Assembly (NCBI GenBank): GCA_017619755.1
Contig: JAFZRU010000060.1
Coordinates: 1 to 54,876, forward strand
Length of the DNA: 54,876 nt
Direction of reading: 5' to 3'
Source: Prevotella sp.
GTDB lineage: Bacteria; Bacteroidota; Bacteroidia; Bacteroidales; Bacteroidaceae
Part shown: positions 39,041 to 47,521 of the stretch, piece by piece
Layout of the letters: the number at the start of each line of letters is the position of its first letter
Numbering within the stretch: position 1 is the first letter of the stretch
The notes under the pieces: generated by a model
What the model was told of the DNA's origin: nothing
The model's input: the letters and a program-made list of their open reading frames with translations, nothing else
Database searches by the model: none
Translations under genes and position numbers: made by a program

Positions 39041-39614
39041 CTAAACACCGCGACGCCCGTTGCGCCAACCTCCCTTTGGTGGATTTCGCCCTGCTGGGCG
39101 AGCGGATGGACATAAAGTCCACCCCTACGGACGCACCAACCTCTTGGGGTGTATGTTGCATCGGTTTCATCAATAGCCATTCGCTTGTTTTTATTTCCTT
39201 TTCTTATGATGACATAGATAGACAGATGGTGGAGAACCATATCCTTGATGGCTGATCTGTTACAAGTAACAGTTGAAGTCTGTAACAATTCAGCGATAAT
39301 TTATTTCAACACGAATTTCCACGCGCTCGACTTTGTCGCTTCGCTCGTCGAAGAATTAATCATAAATTGTGTTGGAATGGACGTAAATCATTATATTTTC
39401 CCATTTTTGCACGTCTTTGGGTAAAAATTTACGACAAAATTTACGGTAATTATATGTTAAATTGTTATTCGCTGAATAATTACAAATAAGGAGTAACAGC
39501 ATAAAATAGCTTAAAATGAGGGCTGTTTTTACCATATTTCGAATTGTTTTTATAAATTTGCGTTGAAATTGAATTTGTTCAGCGTATGAAAGACTTAAAT
39601 AGGCACATAATTGT

Positions 39615-41117
39615 ATGATTACAGGCGAGATAAAATCGAAGATAGACCTAATATGGGAGGACTTCTGGACGGGTGGCATCACCAACAGCATCAGCGTGTT
39701 GGAGCAGATGACCTATCTGTTCTTTATGAAGATGCTCGACGATGCGCAGGTCAAGGCCGAGAGCAATGCCAACCTGCTTGGCACTACGCTGGTGAACCCC
39801 ACCTTCCCTGTCGGCCAGAGCTGGCACAACCCGGAAACAGACCAGGACATACCCTATGAGCGGCTGCGCTGGCATGTGTTCAAAAACGACGATGGCACGT
39901 CGATGTTCCATAATGTGCGCATGAATGTGTTCCCGTTCATCAAGAACCTGAACAGCGGGCGCGAGTCGGCCTACAGCCGCTTCATGGAGAACGCCACCTT
40001 CCTCATTCCCAATGCCCGAACCTTGGTGAAGGTCGTGGAGGGCGTGGATGGTCTCGACATGAACAACCGCGACACGATGGGCGATGTGTATGAGTATGTT
40101 TTGGGAAAAATGGCTGCAAGCGGCACCAACGGTCAGTTCCGCACACCCAGGCATATTATCCACATGATGGTGGAACTGATGAAACCCAATATGAAGGATG
40201 TCATCTGCGACCCGGCCATGGGTAGCGCTGGCTTCATCGTGGAGAGTGCCAAGTACATCAAGAGCCACTATGCGCAGGAACTGATGCGACGTGAGAACCA
40301 GGAGCACTACCGCAACCACATGTTTCATGGCTTCGATACCGACCAGACCATGCTCCGCATCGGAGCCATGAACCTGATGCTCCACAATGTAGATAATCCC
40401 GACATAGAGTATAAGGACAGCCTCTCTACCGACAACACCGATGCCGAGCGTTACACGCTATGCCTTGCCAATCCACCCTTTGCCGGCAACATCGACAAGG
40501 AGGTTATTGCCAAGTCGCTCACCAAGATTGCTCCTACAAAGAAAACGGAACTGCTTTTTGTGGCTCTCTTCACTCGTATGCTCCAGTTGGGAGGCCGCTG
40601 TGCCAGCATCGTTCCCGACGGCGTTCTGTTCGGTACATCGTCGGGCCACAAGGCCGTGCGCAAGGAACTGGTCGATAATCAGCGGCTGCAAGCCGTCATC
40701 TCCATGCCCAGCGGTGTGTTCAAGCCCTACGCTGGAGTAAGCACCGCTATTCTCATCTTCACCAAGACTAACAGCGGCGGCACGGATAAGGTGTGGTTCT
40801 ATGACATGCGAGCCGACGGTTTCTCGCTCGACGACAAGCGCAATCCCATCAACGACAACGATATTCCCGACATCATCCGTCGCTATGAGCACTTGGAAGA
40901 TGAAGCCACCCGCACCCGCAAAGACCAGTCGTTCTTAGTTCCTGTCGATGAGATTCGCCAGAACGACTACGACCTCTCCATCAATAAATATAAAGAAGTA
41001 GAGCGGGTGAAGGTGGAGTATGAGCCGACGGCAACCATCCTCGCCCGGTTGGAAGAGACGGAGCAACAGATACAGCAAGGGTTGAACGAACTGAAAGAAA
41101 TGTTGAAGGAGGAATAA
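39615..41117 (+). CDS. hsdM: Type I restriction-modification system, methyltransferase subunit
   Basis: HsdM supplies the N6-adenine methyltransferase activity of the type I complex. The 500-residue product has an N-terminal helical domain (IDLIWEDFWTGGITNSISVLEQMTYLFFMKMLDD), the SAM-binding motif DPAMGSAGF (about residue 198) and the catalytic motif NPPF (about residue 286, in LANPPFAG). The segment GQFRTPRHIIHMMVELMKP is characteristic. A TAAATTTG element lies upstream. It leads the operon that continues with hsdS, a three-gene DUF cassette and hsdR. Confidence 0.95.
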   Translation: MITGEIKSKIDLIWEDFWTGGITNSISVLEQMTYLFFMKMLDDAQVKAESNANLLGTTLVNPTFPVGQSWHNPETDQDIPYERLRWHVFKNDDGTSMFHNVRMNVFPFIKNLNSGRESAYSRFMENATFLIPNARTLVKVVEGVDGLDMNNRDTMGDVYEYVLGKMAASGTNGQFRTPRHIIHMMVELMKPNMKDVICDPAMGSAGFIVESAKYIKSHYAQELMRRENQEHYRNHMFHGFDTDQTMLRIGAMNLMLHNVDNPDIEYKDSLSTDNTDAERYTLCLANPPFAGNIDKEVIAKSLTKIAPTKKTELLFVALFTRMLQLGGRCASIVPDGVLFGTSSGHKAVRKELVDNQRLQAVISMPSGVFKPYAGVSTAILIFTKTNSGGTDKVWFYDMRADGFSLDDKRNPINDNDIPDIIRRYEHLEDEATRTRKDQSFLVPVDEIRQNDYDLSINKYKEVERVKVEYEPTATILARLEETEQQIQQGLNELKEMLKEE

Positions 41118-41182
41118 TTGGATGGGTATTTAGGGTGGCGACATTAAAAAATGATTAACTTTGCAAATAAAATCAATTACAG

Positions 41183-41323
41183 ATGATATTCTTAAACCAA
41201 TTTCACAAAGAGGCAGTGGAGAGGAAAATGCGGAAAATAGCAGAATCTATGAAGTCGCCGATGAACTCTATCGACGCTGCAAACTATATGAAGAGCAATT
41301 TCGAGATGGCCAAGAATATGTAA
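41183..41323 (+). CDS. Possible small ORF between hsdM and hsdS
   Basis: Two overlapping short frames fill this gap. The frame given here starts with ATG and encodes 46 residues (MIFLNQFHKEAVERKMRKIAESMKSPMNSIDAANYMKSNFEMAKNM). The alternative, 41161-41352, has only a TTG start and encodes 63 residues ending in VTKRKEEENG, and it overlaps the hsdS start by 8 bp. A TAACTTTG element at 41156-41163 would place a transcript start just before the ATG. I recognise neither product. It may be a real small gene or a decayed fragment. Confidence 0.3.
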   Translation: MIFLNQFHKEAVERKMRKIAESMKSPMNSIDAANYMKSNFEMAKNM

Positions 41324-41344
41324 CCAAAAGAAAGGAGGAGGAAA

Positions 41345-42448
41345 ATGGATAGAACGAAGTGGGAAAGGAAACGGATAGAAGAGGTCTGTGAAAAGGCATC
41401 TTCAAACATAGTACTCAATAAGATTGAAGGCAATGTTGGGGATTATCCTCTTTACGGTGCCAGTGGCTATGTAAAGTCTGTTGACTTCTTCCACATGGAA
41501 CGGCCATACGTAGGCATCGTGAAGGATGGGGCTGGTGTCGGACGTGTTGGCATTTATCCCGCAAGGTCATCGTTAGTGGGGACGATGCAGTATATCCTTC
41601 CTAAGAAAGACTGCTTGCTTCAATATCTGTCATACGGACTACAGTCACTTCATCTTGACAAGCATATGTCGGGTGCCACCATACCACATATCTATTTCAA
41701 GAACTACGGAAAGGAAATGATTCCCTTTCCGCCTCTCCCCCATCAGAAGGCCATCGTTGCCGAACTTGACAAACTTAACGATGTGATTGCCTTGAAGCGC
41801 AAGCAACTGGCAGACCTCGACAGCCTTGCTCAGTCACTTTTCTACGAAATGTTTGGTGATCCACAGGTTAATGAGAAAGGATGGGAGGTGAAGAAACTTG
41901 GAGAAGTGTGTGAAATAGGAACTGGAAGTACCCCGGACCGGAATAACAATTCATATTATAAAGGAAATAATCCATGGGTAAAATCAACAGAAGTATGTAA
42001 TTGTGCCATATACGATGTGCAAGAACACATTAGCGACGATGCTCTGATAAAAACAAACTGTAGATTATATCCTATAAATACCATTTTGATGGCAATGTAT
42101 GGTCAAGGAAAAACTCGCGGGCAAATTGCAATTCTGAAAATTGTTGCAAGCACAAATCAGGCTGTTGCTGCAATATTGCCTTCTAATTGTTTTAAACCTG
42201 AGTATCTTTATGAGCACTTACGTCTAATGTATGAGAATATTAGATTGATGGCAAGAGGCGGTAACCAAGCAAATTTAAATTTGTCCCTTGTTAAATCTAT
42301 AAAAGTAATGCTTCCTCCTCTTCCCCTCCAGCAATCTTTCGCCGCAAAGATTACGAAGATAGAGGCCGAGAAGCAGCGTGTAAAGTCCTCTCTTAAAGAC
42401 TTGGAAACTCTGTTGGCATCACGTATGCAATACTGGTTTGACAACTAA
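41345..42448 (+). CDS. hsdS: Type I restriction-modification system, specificity subunit
   Basis: HsdS chooses the bipartite DNA target. The 367-residue product has two target-recognition halves: residues 1-130 (WERKRIEEVCEKASS...GNVGDYPLYGASGYVKSVD) and about 175-325 (GWEVKKLGEVCEIGTGSTPDRNNNSYYKGNNPWVKSTEV). Each is followed by a conserved helix: PPLPHQKAIVAELDKLNDVIALKRKQLADLDSL (about 133-165) and PPLPLQQSFAAKITKIEAEKQRVKSSLKDLETLL (to the C terminus). The first half has normal GC, whereas the second recognition domain is much richer in AT, as if it had been exchanged. A strong ribosome site (AGGAGGAGG) precedes the ATG. Confidence 0.93.
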   Translation: MDRTKWERKRIEEVCEKASSNIVLNKIEGNVGDYPLYGASGYVKSVDFFHMERPYVGIVKDGAGVGRVGIYPARSSLVGTMQYILPKKDCLLQYLSYGLQSLHLDKHMSGATIPHIYFKNYGKEMIPFPPLPHQKAIVAELDKLNDVIALKRKQLADLDSLAQSLFYEMFGDPQVNEKGWEVKKLGEVCEIGTGSTPDRNNNSYYKGNNPWVKSTEVCNCAIYDVQEHISDDALIKTNCRLYPINTILMAMYGQGKTRGQIAILKIVASTNQAVAAILPSNCFKPEYLYEHLRLMYENIRLMARGGNQANLNLSLVKSIKVMLPPLPLQQSFAAKITKIEAEKQRVKSSLKDLETLLASRMQYWFDN

Positions 42449-42479
42449 TTGTAATTGATAACACAAAAGAAGAAATATA

Positions 42480-42698
42480 ATGGATAAGAAAACTCTGGAG
42501 TTTGTTACCTACTGCATCGGCAAGCTTTCACATGAGCTGCACATGTCGCAGAAAGAAATCTATGGCCGCCTAAAGCGGTCTGGCATTCTCTATGACTATA
42601 TCGTGCCTTCCTACGACGTGCTGCATACCTTCAGTTCACGTTACTTGATGGAAGACCTTACAGAGTACATGAAGGAGAAAGGAGTGTTGGCATTATGA
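42480..42698 (+). CDS. DUF3791 family small protein (first copy)
   Basis: This 72-residue protein matches the DUF3791 pattern: LEFVTYCIGKLSHELHMSQKEIYGRLKRSGILYDYIVPSYDVLHTFSSRYLMEDLTEYMKEKG. DUF3791 genes are commonly next to DUF3990 genes, as here. The next start overlaps its stop by 4 bp (ATGA). It lies 31 bp after hsdS. As the small partner of an ADP-ribosyltransferase-like protein it is a plausible antitoxin; that is inference from context. Confidence 0.82.
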   Translation: MDKKTLEFVTYCIGKLSHELHMSQKEIYGRLKRSGILYDYIVPSYDVLHTFSSRYLMEDLTEYMKEKGVLAL

Positions 42699-43165
42699 AA
42701 CTCTATCATTCATCGTTTGTCGTGGTGAGTCAGCCCGACACGATACACTCACGTGACTACCTTGACTTCGGCAAAGGTTTCTATCTCACCTCTATCTACG
42801 ATCAGGCCGTCCGCTATGCGGAACGATTCAAGCGTCGTGGCAGGGATGCTTGGCTCAACACTTACGAGTTGAACTACCAACCGGAAGATTGGAAGATTTT
42901 GGCCTTTGAAGCCTATGATGTCGCATGGCTGGACTTTGTATCAGCCTGTCGTGCAGGCAATGATGTAAGCGACTACGACATGGTAGTAGGCGGTATTGCT
43001 AACGATCGTGTCATCCTGACGCTTGACAGATACTTCGCCGGAGAAATTTCACAGGAAGAAGCTCTCGGATTACTAAGATTCGAGAAGCCAAACATTCAGT
43101 ATTGTATTCGTTCGGAAAGAATGATTAGCCAGTGTCTCACGTATTTAGAGAGCAAGGAACTATGA
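42695..43165 (+). CDS. DUF3990 family protein, ADP-ribosyltransferase-like
   Basis: The 156-residue product matches DUF3990, a family placed in the ADP-ribosyltransferase clan. Visible ART-like features are an N-terminal LYHSS (residues 3-7), DFGKGFYLTSIYDQAVRYA (24-42), YDMVVGGIANDRV (94-106) and the C-terminal QYCIRSE (135-141). A bacterial enzyme of this fold would use NAD to modify a protein, nucleic acid or small molecule. It overlaps the DUF3791 genes on both sides by 4 bp, so the three proteins are produced in fixed ratio. Most likely a toxin of a toxin-antitoxin-like module; activity is not proven. Confidence 0.82.
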   Translation: MKLYHSSFVVVSQPDTIHSRDYLDFGKGFYLTSIYDQAVRYAERFKRRGRDAWLNTYELNYQPEDWKILAFEAYDVAWLDFVSACRAGNDVSDYDMVVGGIANDRVILTLDRYFAGEISQEEALGLLRFEKPNIQYCIRSERMISQCLTYLESKEL

Positions 43166-43380
43166 GCGAAGAGTCCAAACAGATACTAAGGAGTGCGCAA
43201 TGCGCAAGAATCATTCTTTGCATCAGCGAGATGTATAATGTGTCTGTACCAGAGGCTACAGACATCTACTATGAGTCGGAAACGGCAAACCTTATAGAAG
43301 AGGGTGTTGCCGATCTGCATTGCCGCAGTGACAAATATCTTGCTACTCTTGTTTGGGAAGAGCACCAAGAAAAGAACTAA
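43162..43380 (+). CDS. DUF3791-like small protein (second copy)
   Basis: This 72-residue protein resembles DUF3791 members of the type that contain YxxxxVPEATDIYYESETANLIEEGVADLHCRSDKYLATLVWEE. It is the same length as the first DUF3791 protein but clearly diverged from it. ATG at 43162 is fixed by the ATGA overlap with the DUF3990 stop; an upstream in-frame ATG at 43132 lies inside DUF3990. hsdR begins 4 bases after its stop, which ties the cassette to the restriction operon. Confidence 0.75.
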   Translation: MSEESKQILRSAQCARIILCISEMYNVSVPEATDIYYESETANLIEEGVADLHCRSDKYLATLVWEEHQEKN

Positions 43381-43384
43381 TGAT

Positions 43385-46300
43385 ATGGGAAACTTCGATT
43401 TCATCAAAACGGTTCCTGAGACCGAAGAACTGCAGGAGTATTGCAAGCAGGCAGAACGCACGGCACAGATAAGTCCAAAGCTGAGCGTGATGAACTGCCG
43501 CTGGGCATTGGAGTGGATGGTGATCCAGCTGCTGCAGATGAAGAACGTCAACTGTGACGGACTGTCGCTGAGCCAGATGATAGATCACGAAGAGTTCCGT
43601 ATGTTCATTGGTGCCGACCCCATCTTTTGGCGTGATATAAAATATGTGCGCACGATGGGCAACCGTGGAGCGCACATAGAACAAGACCCCACGAAGCGCA
43701 TCACACCGCAGCAGGCCCTCTACACGCTGATAGACTTGCACTATGTGCTGGGCTATATCCTGCAGTCGCTACGGTTAGTAAATCGCATCAAACCGTTTGA
43801 CCGCGACCTGGTTGGCAAGCGCGAGCGTATTGCCGTGGTTCAGCCCATCAAGGAGCCAGAGCCGAAGCCACAGTTTCAGGCGCAGGTGCCACCGACGAAT
43901 GTGGCTGCGCCGAGAGAAGACCTCCATCTGCCAGAGAGTCCACTATCAGAGGCGGAGACCCGCCACCAGTTCATCGATATGATGCTCACCGAAGCCGGAT
44001 GGGAAGTAGCCCCCCTCGATACCCCCGAAGGAGGGACGATGAAAGGCGTAGTAAAACCATCGTGTGCCTGCGTAGAGATAGAGGTGACGGGAATGCCCGA
44101 CGCACCATCGGGCAAGGGCTATGCCGACTACGTGCTGTTCGATGCCGCCCTGCGCCCCTTGGCTGTCATCGAGGCCAAGCGCACCTCGGTGAATGTGGAG
44201 AAAGGCCGTCAGCAAGCCAAGCTCTATGCCGACTGTCTGGAACAGCGTTATGGCGTGAGGCCCGTCATCTACACCAGCAATGGTTTTACCACAAGAGTCA
44301 TTGACGGACTGGGCTATCCTGAGCGTGAGGTGTTTGGCTTCCACTCGGAAGAAGACCTAATGCTGCTGCACCAACGCCGTCGGGAGCGTCGCCGGATAGC
44401 CGACCTGAGCATCCGCGATGACATCACCAACCGCGAATACCAGAAACGTGCCATCCGCAGCGTGTGCGACCACCTGCAGAAGATGCACCGCTCCTCGCTC
44501 ATCATCATGGCAACAGGTACGGGCAAGACCCGTGTGGCCGTCTCGTTGACCGACCTGCTGATGCGCAATAAATGGGTGAAAAACGTGCTGTTCCTTGCCG
44601 ACCGAACATCATTGGTGAAGCAGGCCAAGACCAAGGGCTTCGCGAAGTACCTGACCGATGCGACCTTCTGCGAGTTGAACGAGCAGGGGCCGGATAGCAA
44701 ATCCGACCCAACTGTGCTCAATGCCCGTGTGATGCTCTCCACCTATCAGACCATGATTAACTATGTGGAAGCCGACGAAAAACCTTTTTCCATTGGCCGT
44801 TTCGACCTGATTATCATCGACGAAGCCCACCGCTCGGTGTTCGGCAAATACGGTGCCATCTTCGACTACTTCGACGCCTTCCTCATCGGACTGACGGCAA
44901 CGCCACGCGACGAGGTGGCCCGTTCGACCTACAACCTGTTGCAGATGGACCCTGAGAACACTTTCGCCTACGAATATGAGGAAGCCATCCGTGACGGCTA
45001 CTTGGTGCCTTATCACGGTTTCGTCCGTAAGAGTCAGATACTGGAAAAGGGAATAGAGGTGGCTACGCTGGCTGCCGAAGACAGAGAGCAGTTACAGCCC
45101 GTGTTCGACTACGAAAAGACGAAATACGAGATAGACCCCAATGAGGATTACGAGCGCAACATTGAGAGCAAAGAGATATTCAGCTACATCTTCAACATAG
45201 ACACCATCGACAAGATGTTGCAGGATCTGATGGAGAACGGATTGAAGGTGCAGAGCGGCAACAAGATAGGAAAGAGCATCATCTTCTGCTACAACCACCA
45301 ACATGCCGAACTGGTGGTGGAACGCTTTGGTGCGCTCTACCCGGAGTTTGGCCCTGAATTCTGCCGACTCATCGACAACTATGTGGAGCACTCACAGACG
45401 CTCATCGACAGCTTTGAGGAGCGTGACAGTCTGCCGCAGGTGTCGGTCTCGGTGTATATGCTCGATACAGGCATCGATGTGCCTGACATCCTGAACCTGG
45501 TGTTCTTCAAGCCCGTGCTCAGTGGCATCCGCTTCAAGCAGATGATTGGACGTGGCACACGACTGTCACCCGGCATCTTCGGCTACGGGCAGGACAAGCG
45601 GGAGTTCTATATCTTCGACTGGTGCGGTAACTTTGAGTACTTCAAGGAGAATCCCAACGGCACAGAGAGTGTGGCTACACAATCGCTGGCCGAGCGGCTC
45701 TTTTGTATGCGAGTGGACATTGCTGTGGCATTCCAGACGGCTGAGCATCAAGTGTCGGATTGCAAATCCGGCACAACAGAAGAGAAAGCCTTGCACGACC
45801 AGTTGAAAGCACTGCTGTTCCAACAAGTCGGCGAAATCAAGGACACACACATTAGTACGCGCCGCGTATGGCCGACGGTGGTAAAATACCGCGACAAGGC
45901 AGCATGGACCTGTCTCTCTGCCGTTGACGCTCAGGAACTGAAAGACATCATTTCGCCGCTCATCGTCAAGAAGATAGATGATGAGAGTGCTGAGAAGTTC
46001 GACCTGATACTGCTGAAGATAGAATTGGGCAAACTCATAAAGGAAGTTGATACTATTCCTTCCGAGAACCGTGTCTTTATGATTGCCAAGAAACTGCAAG
46101 AAAAGGCTTCCATACCAGTCATAGCCCAGCATCTTGATATGATAAAGGCCGTGCAACGAAGAGGATTCTTTGAGAATGCCTCTATGTCGATGTTGGAACG
46201 AGTACGTCAGGAGTTGCGTGAGTTGGTGAAGAATCTGGAAAGCAGTCAGTCAAAGCAGTTCACATTGAACATTGAGGACATTGTTACCGATGGTGGCGAG

Positions 46301-46780
46301 GCAGCTGCCGTCAGCATGAGCGGCAACACCTACAAGCAACGTGTGCTGGACTATCTGAGTGAGCATCGTGACGATGCCGTGTTCCAGAAGATTTTCCATT
46401 TAGAGCAGCTGTCGGCTGATGACATCAGCCAGTTGGAGCATATTATGTGGGAGGAACTGGGCAGTCGTGAGGAGTATGTGCGTTACACACAGTCCGAGAA
46501 CATGAACGTGGCCATGTTCATTCGCTCTGTCATCAAGGTTGACCGCCAACTGGCACTACAGAAGTTCACCGAGTTCTTGAACGGTTCTACGCTGAACGCC
46601 CTGCAGATGGACTATCTGAAGGACATCATCTCCTACGTCTGCGAGAATGGTGACATAGAGCCGCAGACGCTGATGAGCGTTTCGCCATTCAGCGACATCA
46701 ACATCATCGACCTCTTTGATGACAAGGCCGTCCACGTAGGCAAGTATGTAAATTTGCTGCACCATGTAATAACTGCATAA
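43385..46780 (+). CDS. hsdR: Type I restriction-modification system, restriction subunit
   Basis: HsdR is the DNA translocase and nuclease of the type I complex. The 1131-residue product has an N-terminal DUF4145-like domain (LQEYCKQAERTAQISPKLSVMNCRWALEWMVIQLLQ), the nuclease core with VIEAKR (about residue 261), the SF2 helicase motifs MATGTGKTR (about 374) and DEAH (about 478), LTATPRDE, MLDTGIDVPDI and QMIGRGTRLSPG, and a C-terminal EcoEI-type region. ATG 43385 follows the previous stop by 4 bases. All key motifs are intact, so the enzyme is probably active. Confidence 0.95.
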   Translation: MGNFDFIKTVPETEELQEYCKQAERTAQISPKLSVMNCRWALEWMVIQLLQMKNVNCDGLSLSQMIDHEEFRMFIGADPIFWRDIKYVRTMGNRGAHIEQDPTKRITPQQALYTLIDLHYVLGYILQSLRLVNRIKPFDRDLVGKRERIAVVQPIKEPEPKPQFQAQVPPTNVAAPREDLHLPESPLSEAETRHQFIDMMLTEAGWEVAPLDTPEGGTMKGVVKPSCACVEIEVTGMPDAPSGKGYADYVLFDAALRPLAVIEAKRTSVNVEKGRQQAKLYADCLEQRYGVRPVIYTSNGFTTRVIDGLGYPEREVFGFHSEEDLMLLHQRRRERRRIADLSIRDDITNREYQKRAIRSVCDHLQKMHRSSLIIMATGTGKTRVAVSLTDLLMRNKWVKNVLFLADRTSLVKQAKTKGFAKYLTDATFCELNEQGPDSKSDPTVLNARVMLSTYQTMINYVEADEKPFSIGRFDLIIIDEAHRSVFGKYGAIFDYFDAFLIGLTATPRDEVARSTYNLLQMDPENTFAYEYEEAIRDGYLVPYHGFVRKSQILEKGIEVATLAAEDREQLQPVFDYEKTKYEIDPNEDYERNIESKEIFSYIFNIDTIDKMLQDLMENGLKVQSGNKIGKSIIFCYNHQHAELVVERFGALYPEFGPEFCRLIDNYVEHSQTLIDSFEERDSLPQVSVSVYMLDTGIDVPDILNLVFFKPVLSGIRFKQMIGRGTRLSPGIFGYGQDKREFYIFDWCGNFEYFKENPNGTESVATQSLAERLFCMRVDIAVAFQTAEHQVSDCKSGTTEEKALHDQLKALLFQQVGEIKDTHISTRRVWPTVVKYRDKAAWTCLSAVDAQELKDIISPLIVKKIDDESAEKFDLILLKIELGKLIKEVDTIPSENRVFMIAKKLQEKASIPVIAQHLDMIKAVQRRGFFENASMSMLERVRQELRELVKNLESSQSKQFTLNIEDIVTDGGEAAAVSMSGNTYKQRVLDYLSEHRDDAVFQKIFHLEQLSADDISQLEHIMWEELGSREEYVRYTQSENMNVAMFIRSVIKVDRQLALQKFTEFLNGSTLNALQMDYLKDIISYVCENGDIEPQTLMSVSPFSDINIIDLFDDKAVHVGKYVNLLHHVITA

Positions 46781-46879
46781 GTCAAATAATCAGCTTGCTA
46801 TTATCATAGTAACAGATTTGGTTATGCAAAAAAAGTTGTTTTTTTCTTTGTCTTGATATTTTTATTTACCTTTGCAGGC

Positions 46880-47230
46880 GTGAAGAGAAAAGGAAGCCGC
46901 CGGAGACTATTGGCATGGTTGCTATTGTCGGTGTTCGTGCCGATGTTGCTCTTGTCGTCGTTGCATACGCACTACGTGTCGCAGGATGTAACGGCAACAT
47001 GCAAGGAGTGCCTTCACCATCCGCATCATTCCCACTTTGACGCCTCCTCTTTTCAGGTGAGCCATTGCGTGTTGTGCCAGTTCACCGTCATTCCTTTTGT
47101 TGTCGCCGCCGCCATCAGTCTTGGTTCGGTGGTCTTTTCCCGGAAGACATGCTTGGGAGTTTCCTTGCAGGCGGTAGTGACTGTCACAGTCTTCCGTTGG
47201 AACGGCAGGGCTCCGCCCTTTTGCAAGTGA
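46880..47230 (+). CDS. His/Cys-rich small membrane protein upstream of a metal receptor
   Basis: About 116 residues. A basic start (KRKGSRRR) and a membrane segment (LLAWLLLSVFVPMLLLSS) are followed by a His/Cys-rich stretch, HTHYVSQDVTATCKECLHHPHHSHFD, then HCVLCQF and a second hydrophobic segment. Such residues suggest metal binding in the periplasm. The frame extends to 46853, but a TACCTTTG element at 46867-46874 would put that start before transcription begins, so GTG 46880 is preferred. Proteins of this shape occur in front of TonB-dependent metal receptors in Bacteroidetes, as here. Exact metal unknown. Confidence 0.6.
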   Translation: MKRKGSRRRLLAWLLLSVFVPMLLLSSLHTHYVSQDVTATCKECLHHPHHSHFDASSFQVSHCVLCQFTVIPFVVAAAISLGSVVFSRKTCLGVSLQAVVTVTVFRWNGRAPPFCK

Positions 47231-47521
47231 CATTCGTGCTTTTTTGTCATCGATGAATCAGCAGAAGCGCTTGTCACTTTTGCTCCCATTCACTTTGATT
47301 CCAAGCATATTGAAAAGAATGATTATCCGTATATATCCGTAAGGGATGAATAGAGAAGCACTTGTGATATTTCGTTGGAACAGCAACCCCGCCCTCTTGG
47401 CGTTTTGGGGAATCACTTGCGGAATGATGCGGATAATCATATTGAAAAATTCTCTAATTCTCTAATTCTTGATATAAAAGATAGAATAGTTCAGCTACAT
47501 TATATTATAGGCATATTCAAT
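47231..47521. other. Leader region of the metal-type TonB receptor
   Basis: No gene was seen. An 11-bp inverted repeat, ATGATTATCCG (47319-47329) and CGGATAATCAT (47430-47440), is separated by 100 bases; the word ATATTGAAAA lies next to both arms. This may form a leader RNA structure or contain operator half-sites. No riboswitch class could be recognised. Confidence 0.4.

Larger units (their letters stand above)
38637..39614. other. Long repeat-rich non-coding region before the type I locus
   Basis: About 980 bases hold no supportable gene. They contain an 11-bp tandem repeat (three copies, 38745-38777), a 22-bp tandem repeat (three copies, 38805-38870) and a cluster of nested palindromes (38929-39040). 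At the right end TAAATTTG at 39553-39560 is a possible hsdM promoter element, 55 bases before the hsdM start. Confidence 0.6.

Noticed and set aside
46853-46879. Upstream start for the His/Cys-rich protein
   Set aside because: It would place the start codon before the TACCTTTG promoter element.
47319-47440. Riboswitch in the leader of the TonB receptor
   Set aside because: Only an inverted repeat is visible; no conserved core of cobalamin or other known riboswitches could be recognised.
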